Source: Micromonospora sp. R77 (GTDB lineage Bacteria > Actinomycetota > Actinomycetes > Mycobacteriales > Micromonosporaceae). Taken from it: a stretch of DNA of 64,000 bases. The stretch spans positions 4,588,001 through 4,652,000 of the forward strand of contig NZ_JALDST010000001.1 in the NCBI RefSeq assembly GCF_022747945.1, read 5' to 3'. The position numbers were made by a program, and so were the translations under genes. Position 1 is the first letter of the stretch, and every line of letters starts with the position of its first letter. Below are positions 45,087-53,654 of this stretch, one piece after another. The notes below the pieces were generated by a model that was not told the origin of the DNA, did not search any database, and saw only the letters and a list, made by a program, of their open reading frames with translations.

Positions 45087-47462
45087 GTGGGAACGGAACC
45101 GCGGGAGTGCGTACCCGAGCAGCCGGTGCGGCAACGACGCCGGCGGGGCGCGTCCGACGCCGCGTCGCGACCCGGCGTCCTGGAGTGGGGCCCGCTGGTC
45201 CTGCTCACGGTGGCCGTGCTGGTGGGCGCCGGACTGTGGTTCGCCGGGCTGAAAGGCGCGGCCCAGCTGGTCTGGGCGGCGGTGACGCTGGTCGCCCTGC
45301 TGCCGGCGGCCTGGACGACGCTGAAGCAGGTGTGGCGCCGGCAGTTCGGGGTGGACGTCATCGCCGTGCTCGCGCTGGTCGGCGCGCTGATCACCCGCGA
45401 GTACCTGGCCGGCGCGGTGATCGCGGTGATGGTGGCCACCGGCCGGGCGCTGGAGAACTACGCCCAGCGGCGGGCCACCCGCGACCTGCGGGCCCTGCTG
45501 GAGCGTGCCCCGAGGCAGGCCCGGCGGCGCACCCCGGACGGCGGCATCGAGGTGGTGCCGCTGGACCGGGTGGCGGTGGGGGACCGGCTGCTGGTCGGTC
45601 CGGGCGACGTGGTGCCGGTGGACGGCACCGTCGAGGAGGCGGCGACCCTGGACGAGTCGGTGGTCACCGGCGAGTCGCAGCTGGTGGGCCGGGGCGCGGG
45701 CGAGCCGGTGGCCAGCGGTGTGGTCAACGCCGGGGCCGGCTTCGGGCTGCGGGCCACGAAGAACGCGGCGGAGAGCACGTACGCCGGGATCGTCCGGCTG
45801 GCCGAGGAGGCCACCGCGCGCAAGGCGCCGATGGTGCGCCTCGCCGACCGGTACGCCGCGGCGTTCGTGCCGTTCACCCTGGTCCTGGCCGGTCTGGCCT
45901 GGTTGCTCTCCGGCCAGTTCATTCGGGCGGTGGCGGTGCTGGTGGTGGCCACCCCCTGCCCGCTGCTGCTGGCCACCCCGATCGCGATCGTCTCCGGGCT
46001 GTCCCGGGTGGCCCGGCGCGGCGTGCTGGTCCGCGACGGCGGGTCGCTGGAGCTGCTGGGCCGGGCCCGCACGCTGCTGATGGACAAGACCGGCACGCTC
46101 ACCGCCGGCCGGCCCCGGGCCGCCGAGACGGTCGTCGCCCCCGGCGGCGACCGGGACGAGGTGCTGCGGCTGGCCGCCTCGGTCGAGCAGTTGTCACCGC
46201 ACGTGCTGGCCGCGGCGCTCGTCCGGCAGGCCCGCGAGCAGGGGGTACGGCTGGCCGAGCCGACGGAGGTCACCGAGGTGCCGGGGCGCGGGGTGACCGG
46301 CCGGGTCGACGGGCGGCTGGTCCGGGTCGGCCAGCTCGACGGGGAGCCACCGGAGTGGGCGCACCGGGTGCGGGAACGCGCCGAACTCGCCGGCCGCTCC
46401 ACGGTCTGGGTCAGCGACGAGCACACGCCGCTCGGCGCGATCCTGCTGGAGGACCCGGTACGCCCCGACGCCCGGCGTACCGTCCGCCGGCTCCGGGAGG
46501 CCGGCCTGGACCGGTTGGTCATGGTCACCGGCGACCGTCCGCGTACCGCCGACCAGGTGGCGCAGGCCGTCGGGGTGGACGACGTGTGGGCGCAGTGCTC
46601 GCCGCAGGAGAAGGTCGCCCGGGTGAAGGAGGAGTCGGGGCGGGCGGTGACCGTGATGGTCGGTGACGGCGTCAACGACGCCCCGGCCCTCGCGGAGGCG
46701 CACGTCGGGGTGGCGATGGGCGCCACCGGGGCGACCGCCTCCGCCGACGTGGCCGACGCGGTGCTCACGGTGGACCGGCTCGACCGGCTCGCCGACGCCG
46801 TCGAGATCGCCCGGTACGCCCGCCGCATCGCCGTACAGAGCGCCACCGTGGGGATGGGGCTGGCGGTGCTGGCCATGTTCTTCGCCGCGTTCGGCCGGCT
46901 GCCCCCGGTCGCCGGCGCGTTCCTCCAGGAGGGCATCGACGTCGTGGTGATCCTCAACGCGCTGCGGGCGCTCGGTGGTGGCCTGCGCCGTCGGGACGTG
47001 CCGGCGGCCACCCGGGAGCTGCTCGACCGGTACGCCGGCGAGCACGGCGGCGTCCGCGACGTGCTGGCCCGGCTGCGGGACACCGCCGACCTGGTGGCGA
47101 CCCGGTCGGACGCGCCGGAGTGCGTACCGGCGTTGCGCGAGGTGCACCGGCGGCTCGCCGACGAGGTGCTGCCGCACGAGGCGGCCGAGGAGAAGCAGCT
47201 CTATCCGGCGCTGGCCGGGCCGCTCGGCAGCGACGAGGCGACCTCGACGATGAGCCGGGGGCACGTGGAGATCAAGCGGCTGGTCGACCGGATCGGCGGG
47301 CACCTGGCCCAGCACGACGACGACCGGCTGCGCCCCGACCAGGTCCCGGACCTGCTCGCCGCCCTGTACGGCCTGGACGCCGTGCTGCGCCTGCACCTGG
47401 CCCAGGAGGAGGAGGACTACTTCTCGCTCAACGAGGAGGGCCCGGCCCCCGCCGGCCGCTGA
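45087..47462 (+). CDS. P1B-type metal ATPase fused to a hemerythrin-like domain
   Basis: 791 residues. No N-terminal metal-binding domain is present. It has P1B-type membrane helices, an actuator TGES motif (VVTGESQLVG), the membrane metal-site motif TPCPLLLATP (CPL instead of CPC), the phosphorylation site DKTGTLT, VMVTGDRP and the hinge GDGVNDAPAL. After the last helices (FFAAFGRLPPVAGAF) a ~120-residue helical hemerythrin-like tail is added, with REVHRRLADEVLPHEAAEEK, SRGHVEIKRLV and LHLAQEEEDYF supplying His/Glu ligands for a di-iron site. Expected substrate is a transition metal; the tail may sense O2, redox state or iron. Next to devRS it is probably part of the DosR-like regulon. Confidence 0.9.
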   Translation: MGTEPRECVPEQPVRQRRRRGASDAASRPGVLEWGPLVLLTVAVLVGAGLWFAGLKGAAQLVWAAVTLVALLPAAWTTLKQVWRRQFGVDVIAVLALVGALITREYLAGAVIAVMVATGRALENYAQRRATRDLRALLERAPRQARRRTPDGGIEVVPLDRVAVGDRLLVGPGDVVPVDGTVEEAATLDESVVTGESQLVGRGAGEPVASGVVNAGAGFGLRATKNAAESTYAGIVRLAEEATARKAPMVRLADRYAAAFVPFTLVLAGLAWLLSGQFIRAVAVLVVATPCPLLLATPIAIVSGLSRVARRGVLVRDGGSLELLGRARTLLMDKTGTLTAGRPRAAETVVAPGGDRDEVLRLAASVEQLSPHVLAAALVRQAREQGVRLAEPTEVTEVPGRGVTGRVDGRLVRVGQLDGEPPEWAHRVRERAELAGRSTVWVSDEHTPLGAILLEDPVRPDARRTVRRLREAGLDRLVMVTGDRPRTADQVAQAVGVDDVWAQCSPQEKVARVKEESGRAVTVMVGDGVNDAPALAEAHVGVAMGATGATASADVADAVLTVDRLDRLADAVEIARYARRIAVQSATVGMGLAVLAMFFAAFGRLPPVAGAFLQEGIDVVVILNALRALGGGLRRRDVPAATRELLDRYAGEHGGVRDVLARLRDTADLVATRSDAPECVPALREVHRRLADEVLPHEAAEEKQLYPALAGPLGSDEATSTMSRGHVEIKRLVDRIGGHLAQHDDDRLRPDQVPDLLAALYGLDAVLRLHLAQEEEDYFSLNEEGPAPAGR

Positions 47463-47507
47463 AGCGCGGGTGACGTCAGCCTGGCGCAGCGGGCAGGCGC
47501 TGGTGGG

Positions 47508-47563
47508 TGGTTAACAGGGGCCCCCTGTACAACGGAATCCGTTAACAGGGGGCCCCTCCTTAC
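47508..47563. terminator. Composite palindrome with duplicated GTTAACAGGGG motif
   Basis: Consecutive palindromes ACAGGGGCCCCCTGT (47514-47528) and AACGGAATCCGTT (47531-47543), then a second GTTAACAGGGGGCCCC (47541-47556). GTTAACAGGGG occurs twice, 31 bp apart. It lies between convergent genes, so a bidirectional terminator is likely. Confidence 0.7.
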
Positions 47564-47569
47564 ACCCGT

Positions 47570-48436
47570 TCAGCGTTCGCGGACCACCGCGACCGGGCAG
47601 TGGGCGTGGTGGACGAGCTGCTGGCTCACCGAGCCGAGCACCATCCCGCGCAGCCCGCCCCGGCCGCGCGTACCGACCACCACGAGTTGCGCCTCGCGGC
47701 TGGCCTCCACCAGCAGGGCAGCCGGACTGCCGGGGGAGATCCGCAGCTCCACCTCGACGTCGGGGAAGGACTCCCGCCACCGGGCGAGGTCGGTCTCGGC
47801 CGCGGCCCGCTCCTCGGCGGTGACCTCGTCCGGGTCGAAGCCGGACGGCGCCCACCGGTCGCCCGGCGGCTGCCACACCCGCAGCACGTGCAGCGGCACG
47901 TCCCGCTGGGCGGCCCGTTCCACGGCGAAGCCGAGCGCCAACCGGGCGGCGTCCGAGCCGTCCACGCCGACCACCACCGGTCCGGAGGTGGCGGCCTGGC
48001 CGTCGCGGACCACCACCACCGGGCAGTGCGCGTGGGCGGTGACGGAGACCGCCGTCGAGCCGGCGAGCAGGCCGCCGAAGCCGCCGTGTCCCCGGCTGCC
48101 GAGCACCAGCATCCCCGCCTGCGCGGAGCGTTCCTGGAGCACCAACGCGGGTGGGCCGTCGAAGACCTCGCCGTGCACGGTGATCCCGGGCCGCTCGGCG
48201 GCGGCGTCCGCCGCCGCCTTGCGGACCAGCTCCTCGACCTGCCGCCGGGCCCGCTCGTCCGGCCAGATGCCGGGCGCCACACCGGGGCCGACCCAGCCGG
48301 CGACGGTCAACCACTCGAAGACGTACGCCAGCCGCACCGGCCGGCCCGACCGGCCCGCCTCGTCCAGCGCCCAGTTCAACGCCACCGTGGCGTCCGGGGA
48401 GCCGTCGTAGCCGACCAGGATCTCGTCGCCGCTCAT
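47570..48436 (-). CDS. Tandem universal stress protein 1
   Basis: 288 residues, two UspA domains (about 1-145 and 150-288). Each has an ATP-binding GxxGxnG[S/T] segment: GSRGHGGFGGLLAGSTA in the first and GTRGRGGLRGMVLGSVS in the second. The N-terminal ILVGYDGSPDA and VVVGVDGSDAA are the family strand motifs. Double-domain USPs are characteristic of DosR regulons. It lies 29 bp downstream of phosphoketolase on the same strand and has AAGGAGATCGCG before its ATG, so an operon with it is likely. Confidence 0.9.
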   Translation of the reverse strand: MSGDEILVGYDGSPDATVALNWALDEAGRSGRPVRLAYVFEWLTVAGWVGPGVAPGIWPDERARRQVEELVRKAAADAAAERPGITVHGEVFDGPPALVLQERSAQAGMLVLGSRGHGGFGGLLAGSTAVSVTAHAHCPVVVVRDGQAATSGPVVVGVDGSDAARLALGFAVERAAQRDVPLHVLRVWQPPGDRWAPSGFDPDEVTAEERAAAETDLARWRESFPDVEVELRISPGSPAALLVEASREAQLVVVGTRGRGGLRGMVLGSVSQQLVHHAHCPVAVVRER

Positions 48437-48465
48437 CGCGATCTCCTTCCCGTCCCGGGCGGGCG

Positions 48466-50868
48466 TCACCGACCGCCGCGCAGGGCCTCGTCGGTCTCCC
48501 GGATCCAGCGCCACTCGGCGACCCGCGGGTCGTCCTCGCCGTAGGTGCGGGTGTAGTCGCGGCAGGCCTGCCGGGCGTCGACCATCTCCTGGCGGAGGTG
48601 GGCGGCGCGCGAGGCCAGCCCCGGCACCCGGTCGATGACGTCGATGACCAGGTGGAACCGGTCCAGGTCGTTGAGCATCACCATGTCGAACGGCGTGGTG
48701 GTGGTGCCCTCCTCCTTGTAGCCGCGCACGTGCAGGTTGTCGTGGTTGGTCCGCCGGTAGGTGAGCCGGTGGATCAGCCACGGGTAGCCGTGGTAGGCGA
48801 AGATGACCGGCTTGTCGCTGGTGAAGATGGTGTCGAACTCCTTGTCCGACAGGCCGTGCGGGTGCTCCGACGGCGGCTGGAGCCGCATCAGGTCGACCAC
48901 GTTGACCACCCGCACCTTCAGCCCGGGCAGGTGCTGGCGGAGCAGGTCGGCGGCGGCCAGGGTCTCCAGCGTCGGCACGTCGCCGGCGCAGGCGAGCACC
49001 ACGTCCGGCTCGGCCCCCTCGTCGCTGCTGGCCCAGTCCCAGATGCCCAGGCCGCGCCGGCAGTGCTGGACCGCCTCGTCCATGGTCAGCCAGTTCGGGG
49101 CGGGCTGCTTCCCGGCGACCACCACGTTGATGTAGTGCCGGCTGCGCAGGCAGTGGTCCATGGTCGAGAGCAGGGTGTTGCCGTCCGGCGGCAGGTAGAC
49201 CCGGACCACCTCGGCCTTCTTGTTGACCACGTGGTCGATGAAGCCGGGGTCCTGGTGCGAGAAGCCGTTGTGGTCCTGCCGCCACACGTGGCTGGAGAGC
49301 AGGTAGTTCAGCGACGCGATCGGCTCCCGCCACGGGATGCCCCGGGTCACCTTCAGCCACTTGGCGTGCTGGTTGACCATCGAGTCGACGATGTGGATGA
49401 ACGCCTCGTAGCTGGTGAAGATGCCGTGCCGGCCGGTCAGCAGGTAGCCCTCCAGCCAGCCCTCGCACAGGTGCTCCGACAGCACCTCCATCACCCGGCC
49501 GTCGGCGGCGAGGTGGTCGTCGCCCGGCACCGTCTCCCCGACGAACGCCCGGTTGGTGACCTCGAACGCCGCGCCGAGCCGGTTGGAGGCGACCTCGTCG
49601 GGACCGAAGAGGCGGAAGGTCTGCGGGTTGGCGGTGATGACGTCGCGTACCCACTGGCCGAGGACGCCGGTGGCGCCGACCGCCGGCTCGCCCGGCTGCT
49701 TGACGTCGACCGCGTAGTCGCGGAAGTCGGGCAGGTCCAGGTCACGCAGCACCCGGCCGCCGTTGGCGATGGGGTTGGCGCTCATCCGGTGGTCGCCCTT
49801 CGGCGGCAGCGCGGCCAGTTCGGCGACCGGGCCGCCGGTGGCGTCGAAGAGCTCCTCCGGCCGGTAGCTGCGCAGCCAGGCCTCCAGCTCGGCCAGGTGC
49901 TCCGGATTGTTCCGCACCTCGGCGATCGGCACCTGGTGGGCGCGGAACGTCCCCTCGACCTGCTTGCCGTCGACCACCTTGGGCCCGGTCCAGCCCTTCG
50001 GCGTACGGAGGATGATCATCGGCCAGCGGGGGCGCTCCACGTCGCCGCCGGAGCGGGCCCGGCGCTGGATCTCGGCGATCTCGTCGACCGCCCGGTCCAG
50101 CGTGGCGGCGAGGAGCTGGTGCACCTTGGCCGGGTCGTCGCCCTCGACGAGGTACGGCTGGTGGCCGAAGCCGCGCATCATCTCCAGCAGGTCGTCGGTG
50201 GGGATGCGGTCCAGCACCGTCGGGTTGGCGATCTTGTAGCCGTTGAGGTGCAGGATGGGCAGCACCGCCCCGTCCCGGGCCGGGTTGAGGAAGACGTTGG
50301 AGAGCCAGCTGCCGGCGAGCGGGCCGGTCTCCGCCTCGCCGTCGCCGATCACGCAGGCGACCAGCAGGTCCGGGTTGTCGAACGCGGCCCCGTACGCGTG
50401 GCTCAGCGCGTATCCCAGCTCGCCGCCCTCGTGGATCGAGCCCGGCACCTCCGGCGCCACGTGGCTGGGGATGCCGCCCGGGAAGGAGAACTGGCGGAAC
50501 AGCCGCTGCATGCCCGTCTCGTCGCGGGGGATGTGGTGGTAGAGCTCGCTGTAGGTGCCCTCCAGCCAGGTGTTCGCCACCAGGGCCGGGCCGCCGTGGC
50601 CGGGACCGGTGACGAAGATGGCCGACAGGTCCCGGTCGACGATGACCCGGTTGAGGTGCGCGTAGAGCAGGTTGAGGCCCGGGCTGGTGCCCCAGTGGCC
50701 CAGCAGTCGGGGCTTGACGTGCTCGGGCTTCAGCGGCTCCCGCAGCAGCGGGTTGTCGAGCAGGTAGATCTGCCCGACGGTGAGGTAGTTGGCCGCCCGC
50801 CAGTAGGCGTCAAGCCGGCGCAGCTCGTCTTCGGTCAGGGGGCTGTGCAGGTCGAGAGCGGTGTCCAT
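48466..50868 (-). CDS. xfp: Xylulose-5-phosphate/fructose-6-phosphate phosphoketolase
   Basis: 800 residues, the full family length. The TPP-binding core has [38 protein letters not shown] and [14 protein letters not shown], and the C-terminal half has [12 protein letters not shown]. It splits xylulose-5-P or fructose-6-P to acetyl-P and a triose or tetrose phosphate, bypassing much of glycolysis; acetyl-P could feed ATP formation under hypoxia. It is followed by the tandem USP gene. Its 127-bp upstream region holds two DevR-box-like motifs. Intact. Confidence 0.96.
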   Translation of the reverse strand: MDTALDLHSPLTEDELRRLDAYWRAANYLTVGQIYLLDNPLLREPLKPEHVKPRLLGHWGTSPGLNLLYAHLNRVIVDRDLSAIFVTGPGHGGPALVANTWLEGTYSELYHHIPRDETGMQRLFRQFSFPGGIPSHVAPEVPGSIHEGGELGYALSHAYGAAFDNPDLLVACVIGDGEAETGPLAGSWLSNVFLNPARDGAVLPILHLNGYKIANPTVLDRIPTDDLLEMMRGFGHQPYLVEGDDPAKVHQLLAATLDRAVDEIAEIQRRARSGGDVERPRWPMIILRTPKGWTGPKVVDGKQVEGTFRAHQVPIAEVRNNPEHLAELEAWLRSYRPEELFDATGGPVAELAALPPKGDHRMSANPIANGGRVLRDLDLPDFRDYAVDVKQPGEPAVGATGVLGQWVRDVITANPQTFRLFGPDEVASNRLGAAFEVTNRAFVGETVPGDDHLAADGRVMEVLSEHLCEGWLEGYLLTGRHGIFTSYEAFIHIVDSMVNQHAKWLKVTRGIPWREPIASLNYLLSSHVWRQDHNGFSHQDPGFIDHVVNKKAEVVRVYLPPDGNTLLSTMDHCLRSRHYINVVVAGKQPAPNWLTMDEAVQHCRRGLGIWDWASSDEGAEPDVVLACAGDVPTLETLAAADLLRQHLPGLKVRVVNVVDLMRLQPPSEHPHGLSDKEFDTIFTSDKPVIFAYHGYPWLIHRLTYRRTNHDNLHVRGYKEEGTTTTPFDMVMLNDLDRFHLVIDVIDRVPGLASRAAHLRQEMVDARQACRDYTRTYGEDDPRVAEWRWIRETDEALRGGR

Positions 50869-50892
50869 GCTGCATTAGCCTCTCGCGGGTCG

Positions 50893-50906
50893 GGGACTTC
50901 TGCCAC
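50893..50906. promoter_or_regulatory. DevR-box-like motif D
   Basis: GGGACTTCTGCCAC, a GGGACTT half-site followed by a degenerate right half, 25 bp upstream of the phosphoketolase start codon. Confidence 0.45.
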
Positions 50907-50967
50907 CCGGGAGCGGGTTCCCGCCCCGGGCCCCTTCAGCTTCGCCCGGTGGTGGGTCACATGATCA

Positions 50968-50981
50968 GGGTCGTTGGTCCC
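50968..50981. promoter_or_regulatory. DevR-box-like motif E
   Basis: GGGTCGTTGGTCCC (reverse complement GGGACCAACGACCC), about 100 bp upstream of the phosphoketolase start. Confidence 0.45.
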
Positions 50982-50995
50982 GGGACGTGAGGGCG

Positions 50996-51826
50996 TCATG
51001 CCCCGTCCCCGGGCGCGGGTGGCAGTCCACGTACGACGATGACGGGGGCCGGCGAGTGGTAGAGCAGCCGCTGGCTGACCTCGCCGAGCATGCCCCGCCA
51101 CGGCTGTTCGCCGCGCGCCCCGACCACGGCCAGCTGCGCCGAGCGGGACTGTTCGACCAGGACGCTGCCGGGGTCGCCGCGAACGGTGTGGCACTCGGTG
51201 GCCACCTCCGGGTGCCGGGCGCCGTACCGGGCGACGACCTCGGTGAGCGCGTTCTCGCCGACGTCGGTCCGACCCGGTTCGACGACGCGGACGGCGAGCA
51301 GCCGGGTGCCGTGCCGGGCGGCCCGGACGAAGGCGAAGTCCAGCGCGGTCCGGGAACTCTCCGAGCCGTCCACGCCGACCAGCACCGGGCCCTTCGGCGG
51401 CGGTGCGGCGCGGCCCACCAGGACCGGGCAGCCCGCCCGGGCGGCCAGCTGGACGGCCGGCGCGTCGGCCGGTACGCAGGCGCCGCAGCCGGCCATCCCG
51501 CCGTCACCGATCGCCGCCAGGAACGCCGATCCGGAACTGCGGATCAGGGCCTCGACCGGGCCGCCCTCGACGATCTCACCGCTGACCGGCACCGCCGGTT
51601 CGGTCTCGTTGGCGGCCCGACCGGCCCGCTCCAGCAGGTTCTCCGCCACGGCCCGGGGCCCGCTGACCGAGGGGGCCTCCAGCGCCGCCGCCCAGTTGAA
51701 CGCGTGCATCAGGTGCAGCGCCCGACCGTGGGCGGCGGCCTCGTGGGCGGCCAGCCGGACCACCTGGAGGTCCTCCTCGGCTGCGCCGACGCCGACCACC
51801 ACGGCCCCCTCGGTGGGTGCGGCCAT
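50996..51826 (-). CDS. Tandem universal stress protein 2
   Basis: 276 residues with two UspA domains. The first is degenerate (VVVGVGAAEEDLQVVRLAAHEA; no clear GxxGxG loop). The second is standard (VLVGVDGSESSRTALDFAFV and VVGARGEQPWRGMLGEVSQ). A cysteine pair (GCGAC) in the middle is unusual. GGGGAGGTGAGG precedes ATG 51826. It is transcribed toward phosphoketolase. Together with the first USP it reproduces the USP expansion seen in DosR regulons; the role is nucleotide-binding stress adaptation. Confidence 0.85.
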   Translation of the reverse strand: MAAPTEGAVVVGVGAAEEDLQVVRLAAHEAAAHGRALHLMHAFNWAAALEAPSVSGPRAVAENLLERAGRAANETEPAVPVSGEIVEGGPVEALIRSSGSAFLAAIGDGGMAGCGACVPADAPAVQLAARAGCPVLVGRAAPPPKGPVLVGVDGSESSRTALDFAFVRAARHGTRLLAVRVVEPGRTDVGENALTEVVARYGARHPEVATECHTVRGDPGSVLVEQSRSAQLAVVGARGEQPWRGMLGEVSQRLLYHSPAPVIVVRGLPPAPGDGA

Positions 51827-51917
51827 CCCGCCTCACCTCCCCGGCGCCGGCTAGGGCACGACCACGCTGTCCTGACCCACGGTAGTCGCGCGGGCGGCGC
51901 GGGGTGGCCGGATCGGG

Positions 51918-52742
51918 TCAGCGGAACTGGAGCCGGTTCACCGCGTCGAAGGCCCGGGCGCCGAGCAGCCGGCGGGTGTGCACCATGGCCCGCGCGGCGG
52001 CGGTGACCAGGTAGCGGGTGCGCGGCCGGCGGGCGGTGACGGCCCGCTCGATCACCCGGGCCACCGTCTCCGGGCTGGCGGAGAGGGCCCGGCTCTCGTA
52101 CGACTTCGCCATCGCCGTGTCGACCGCGGTGACCATCTCGCGGTAGGGCCCGGCCGGATCGGCCGAGGTGCCGAGGGTGGAGGCGGCGACCGCGCCGAAG
52201 CCGGTGCGGATCAGGCCGGGCTCGACGATCGCCACGTCGACGCCGAACGGCCGCACCTCCTGGCGCAGCGCGTCGGAGATGGCCTCCACCGCGTACTTGC
52301 TGGCGTGGTAGTAGCCGCCGCCGGGGAAGACCAGCCGCCCGCCCATCGAGCTGACGTTGACGATCCGGCCCCGGCCGGCGCGCCGCATGCCGGGCAGCAC
52401 GAGCTGGCTGAGCCGGCTCAGCCCGAACACGTTCGTCTCGAACTGGGCCCGGACCCGGTCCATCGGGGTCTCCTCGATCGGGCCGTACTCGCCGTAGCCG
52501 GCGTTGTTGACCAGCACGTCGACCTGGCCGTGCTCGGCCTCGATCGCGGCGACGGCGGCCCGCATGGACGCCTCGTCGGTGACGTCGAGGGGGAGCAGCC
52601 GGGCCCCGGCGTCGGCCAGGTCGGCGATGGCCTCGACCTTGCGGGCGGTGGCGTAGACGGTCAGCTCGGGACGCCGGGCGAGCCGGCGGACGGTGGCCCG
52701 GCCGATGCCGGAGGAGGTGCCGGTGATGAGGACGGTGGTCAT
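51918..52742 (-). CDS. Short-chain dehydrogenase/reductase
   Basis: 274 residues, classical SDR: cofactor motif GTSSGIG (residues 7-13), VLVNNAGYGEYG, catalytic Ser in NVSSMGG and YHASK (Tyr-x-x-x-Lys), then VEPGLIRTGF. The Arg after the first strand suggests NADPH preference. Its ATG overlaps the TetR gene's stop (ATGA), so both form one operon controlled by that regulator. The substrate is unknown; many TetR-linked SDRs reduce reactive carbonyls or lipid intermediates. Confidence 0.9.
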   Translation of the reverse strand: MTTVLITGTSSGIGRATVRRLARRPELTVYATARKVEAIADLADAGARLLPLDVTDEASMRAAVAAIEAEHGQVDVLVNNAGYGEYGPIEETPMDRVRAQFETNVFGLSRLSQLVLPGMRRAGRGRIVNVSSMGGRLVFPGGGYYHASKYAVEAISDALRQEVRPFGVDVAIVEPGLIRTGFGAVAASTLGTSADPAGPYREMVTAVDTAMAKSYESRALSASPETVARVIERAVTARRPRTRYLVTAAARAMVHTRRLLGARAFDAVNRLQFR

Positions 52743-53302
52743 GCGGACGCTCCAGGGTGGGTGGTCAGCCCCGCGACGAGCAGCGCGACGCCGTCGCGCA
52801 GCCGCTGCCGGGGCAGGTCGGGGTCGGTGAGGTCGGCCTCCAGGCCGCGGGTGAGCGCGACCAGCACGTCGGCCACCCCGCGGGCCCGTGGGCCCGCGGC
52901 GTCGGCGAGCGCGCCGGCCACCACGTCGGTCAGCTCCCGGGTGTACGCCTCGGCGAGGTCACCGGTGAGCTTGGTGCTGGTGTCGAGCAGTTCGGCGGCG
53001 TGCCGGCTCTCCCGGTGCAGCTTGAGGGTGAGCTCCAGCTTGGCGGCGAGCACGTCGTGCAGCCGGTCGGTCAGGTCGCCGGGGGTGGCGGCGGCCTGCC
53101 GGGCCTGCTCCAGCGACCCGGTGAAGAGCCGTTCGGCGAGCCGCCGGTAGGCGTCGTCCTTGTTGCGGACGTACTGGTAGACGGCGGGCCGGGACATCCC
53201 GGCGGTGGCCGCGATGTCGTCCATGGTCGTGCGGCGCACCCCGTGCCGGGTGAAGCACTCGTACGCGGCGGCGAGGATGACGTCCAACCGTTCGTTCGAC
53301 AT
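52739..53302 (-). CDS. TetR-family transcriptional regulator
   Basis: 187 residues from ATG 53302. The N-terminal TetR HTH is ILAAAYECFTRHGVRRTTMDD...AGMSRPAVYQYVRNKDDAY, and the rest is the helical ligand-binding domain. The start codon abuts a perfect inverted repeat (53303-53330), giving strong evidence for autoregulation. It is co-transcribed with the SDR, which is probably the main target. The ligand is unknown. Confidence 0.92.
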   Translation of the reverse strand: MSNERLDVILAAAYECFTRHGVRRTTMDDIAATAGMSRPAVYQYVRNKDDAYRRLAERLFTGSLEQARQAAATPGDLTDRLHDVLAAKLELTLKLHRESRHAAELLDTSTKLTGDLAEAYTRELTDVVAGALADAAGPRARGVADVLVALTRGLEADLTDPDLPRQRLRDGVALLVAGLTTHPGASA

Positions 53303-53330
53303 GCTGACAATGTTTGCACAGATTGTCAGC
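53303..53330. promoter_or_regulatory. TetR operator, perfect 9-bp inverted repeat
   Basis: GCTGACAAT-N10-ATTGTCAGC, immediately upstream of the TetR start codon. Arm length, AT-rich half-sites and position fit a TetR autorepression operator. Confidence 0.85.
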
Positions 53331-53371
53331 ACGTCAAGAGTGTTCGCGGTCACGCTGCTCACCTGGAAGTC

Positions 53372-53387
53372 GTCAACCCGGGTTGAC
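53372..53387. promoter_or_regulatory. Palindromic operator 1 (GTCAACCCGGGTTGAC)
   Basis: Perfect 16-bp palindrome GTCAAC-N4-GTTGAC overlapping the -35 element TTGACA (53383-53388) of the HTH gene promoter. Confidence 0.8.
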
Positions 53388-53418
53388 AGATCGGCGTCGT
53401 CAACGTAGGTTGACAGCA
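53383..53418 (+). promoter_or_regulatory. Leaderless sigma-A-type promoter of the HTH/ClpN pair
   Basis: TTGACA (53383-53388), 17-bp spacer, TAGGTT (53406-53411). Transcription would begin 7 nt later at the A of ATG 53418. No ribosome site exists in the 3 bp between operator and start, consistent with a leaderless mRNA. Confidence 0.7.
53399..53414. promoter_or_regulatory. Palindromic operator 2 (GTCAACGTAGGTTGAC)
   Basis: Second GTCAAC-N4-GTTGAC site, 27 bp centre to centre from the first, covering the -10 element TAGGTT (53406-53411) and ending 3 bp before the ATG. Confidence 0.8.
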
Positions 53419-53654
53419 TGAGTCGGGCAACGGAACTCGCGGCGGACGCCGGCAGCACCGACCCCCGGGTCGGGCTCCGCGCGGTGCTCGCCCTGCGCCG
53501 GCTCCTCGAACGGCTCGAGGTGGTCCAGGTGGACAACGCCCGACGGCAGGGCTGGTCCTGGCAGGAGATCGCCGACGCGCTCGAGGTCAGCCGGCAGGCG
53601 GTCCACAAGAAGCACGCCGGGCGACCGGCGGTCCGAGGCACCTGGGAGGCGTGA
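53418..53654 (+). CDS. Small HTH regulator paired with a ClpN protein
   Basis: 78 residues, with a helix-turn-helix at about residues 40-65 (GWSWQEIADALEVSRQAVHKKH). It is short, basic at the C-terminus and cytosolic. It is probably leaderless and translated directly from the 5' end. The two identical palindromes over its own promoter are natural binding sites for this protein (autorepression), although another regulator could use them. The ClpN gene begins inside its stop codon region (4-bp overlap), so both are made together. HTH/ClpN pairs are, as I recall, found in other actinomycetes. Confidence 0.85.
   Translation: MSRATELAADAGSTDPRVGLRAVLALRRLLERLEVVQVDNARRQGWSWQEIADALEVSRQAVHKKHAGRPAVRGTWEA

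Noticed and set aside
51827..51917. DevR box upstream of the second USP gene
   Set aside because: No GGGAC-type paired half-sites with correct spacing were found in this 91-bp gap.
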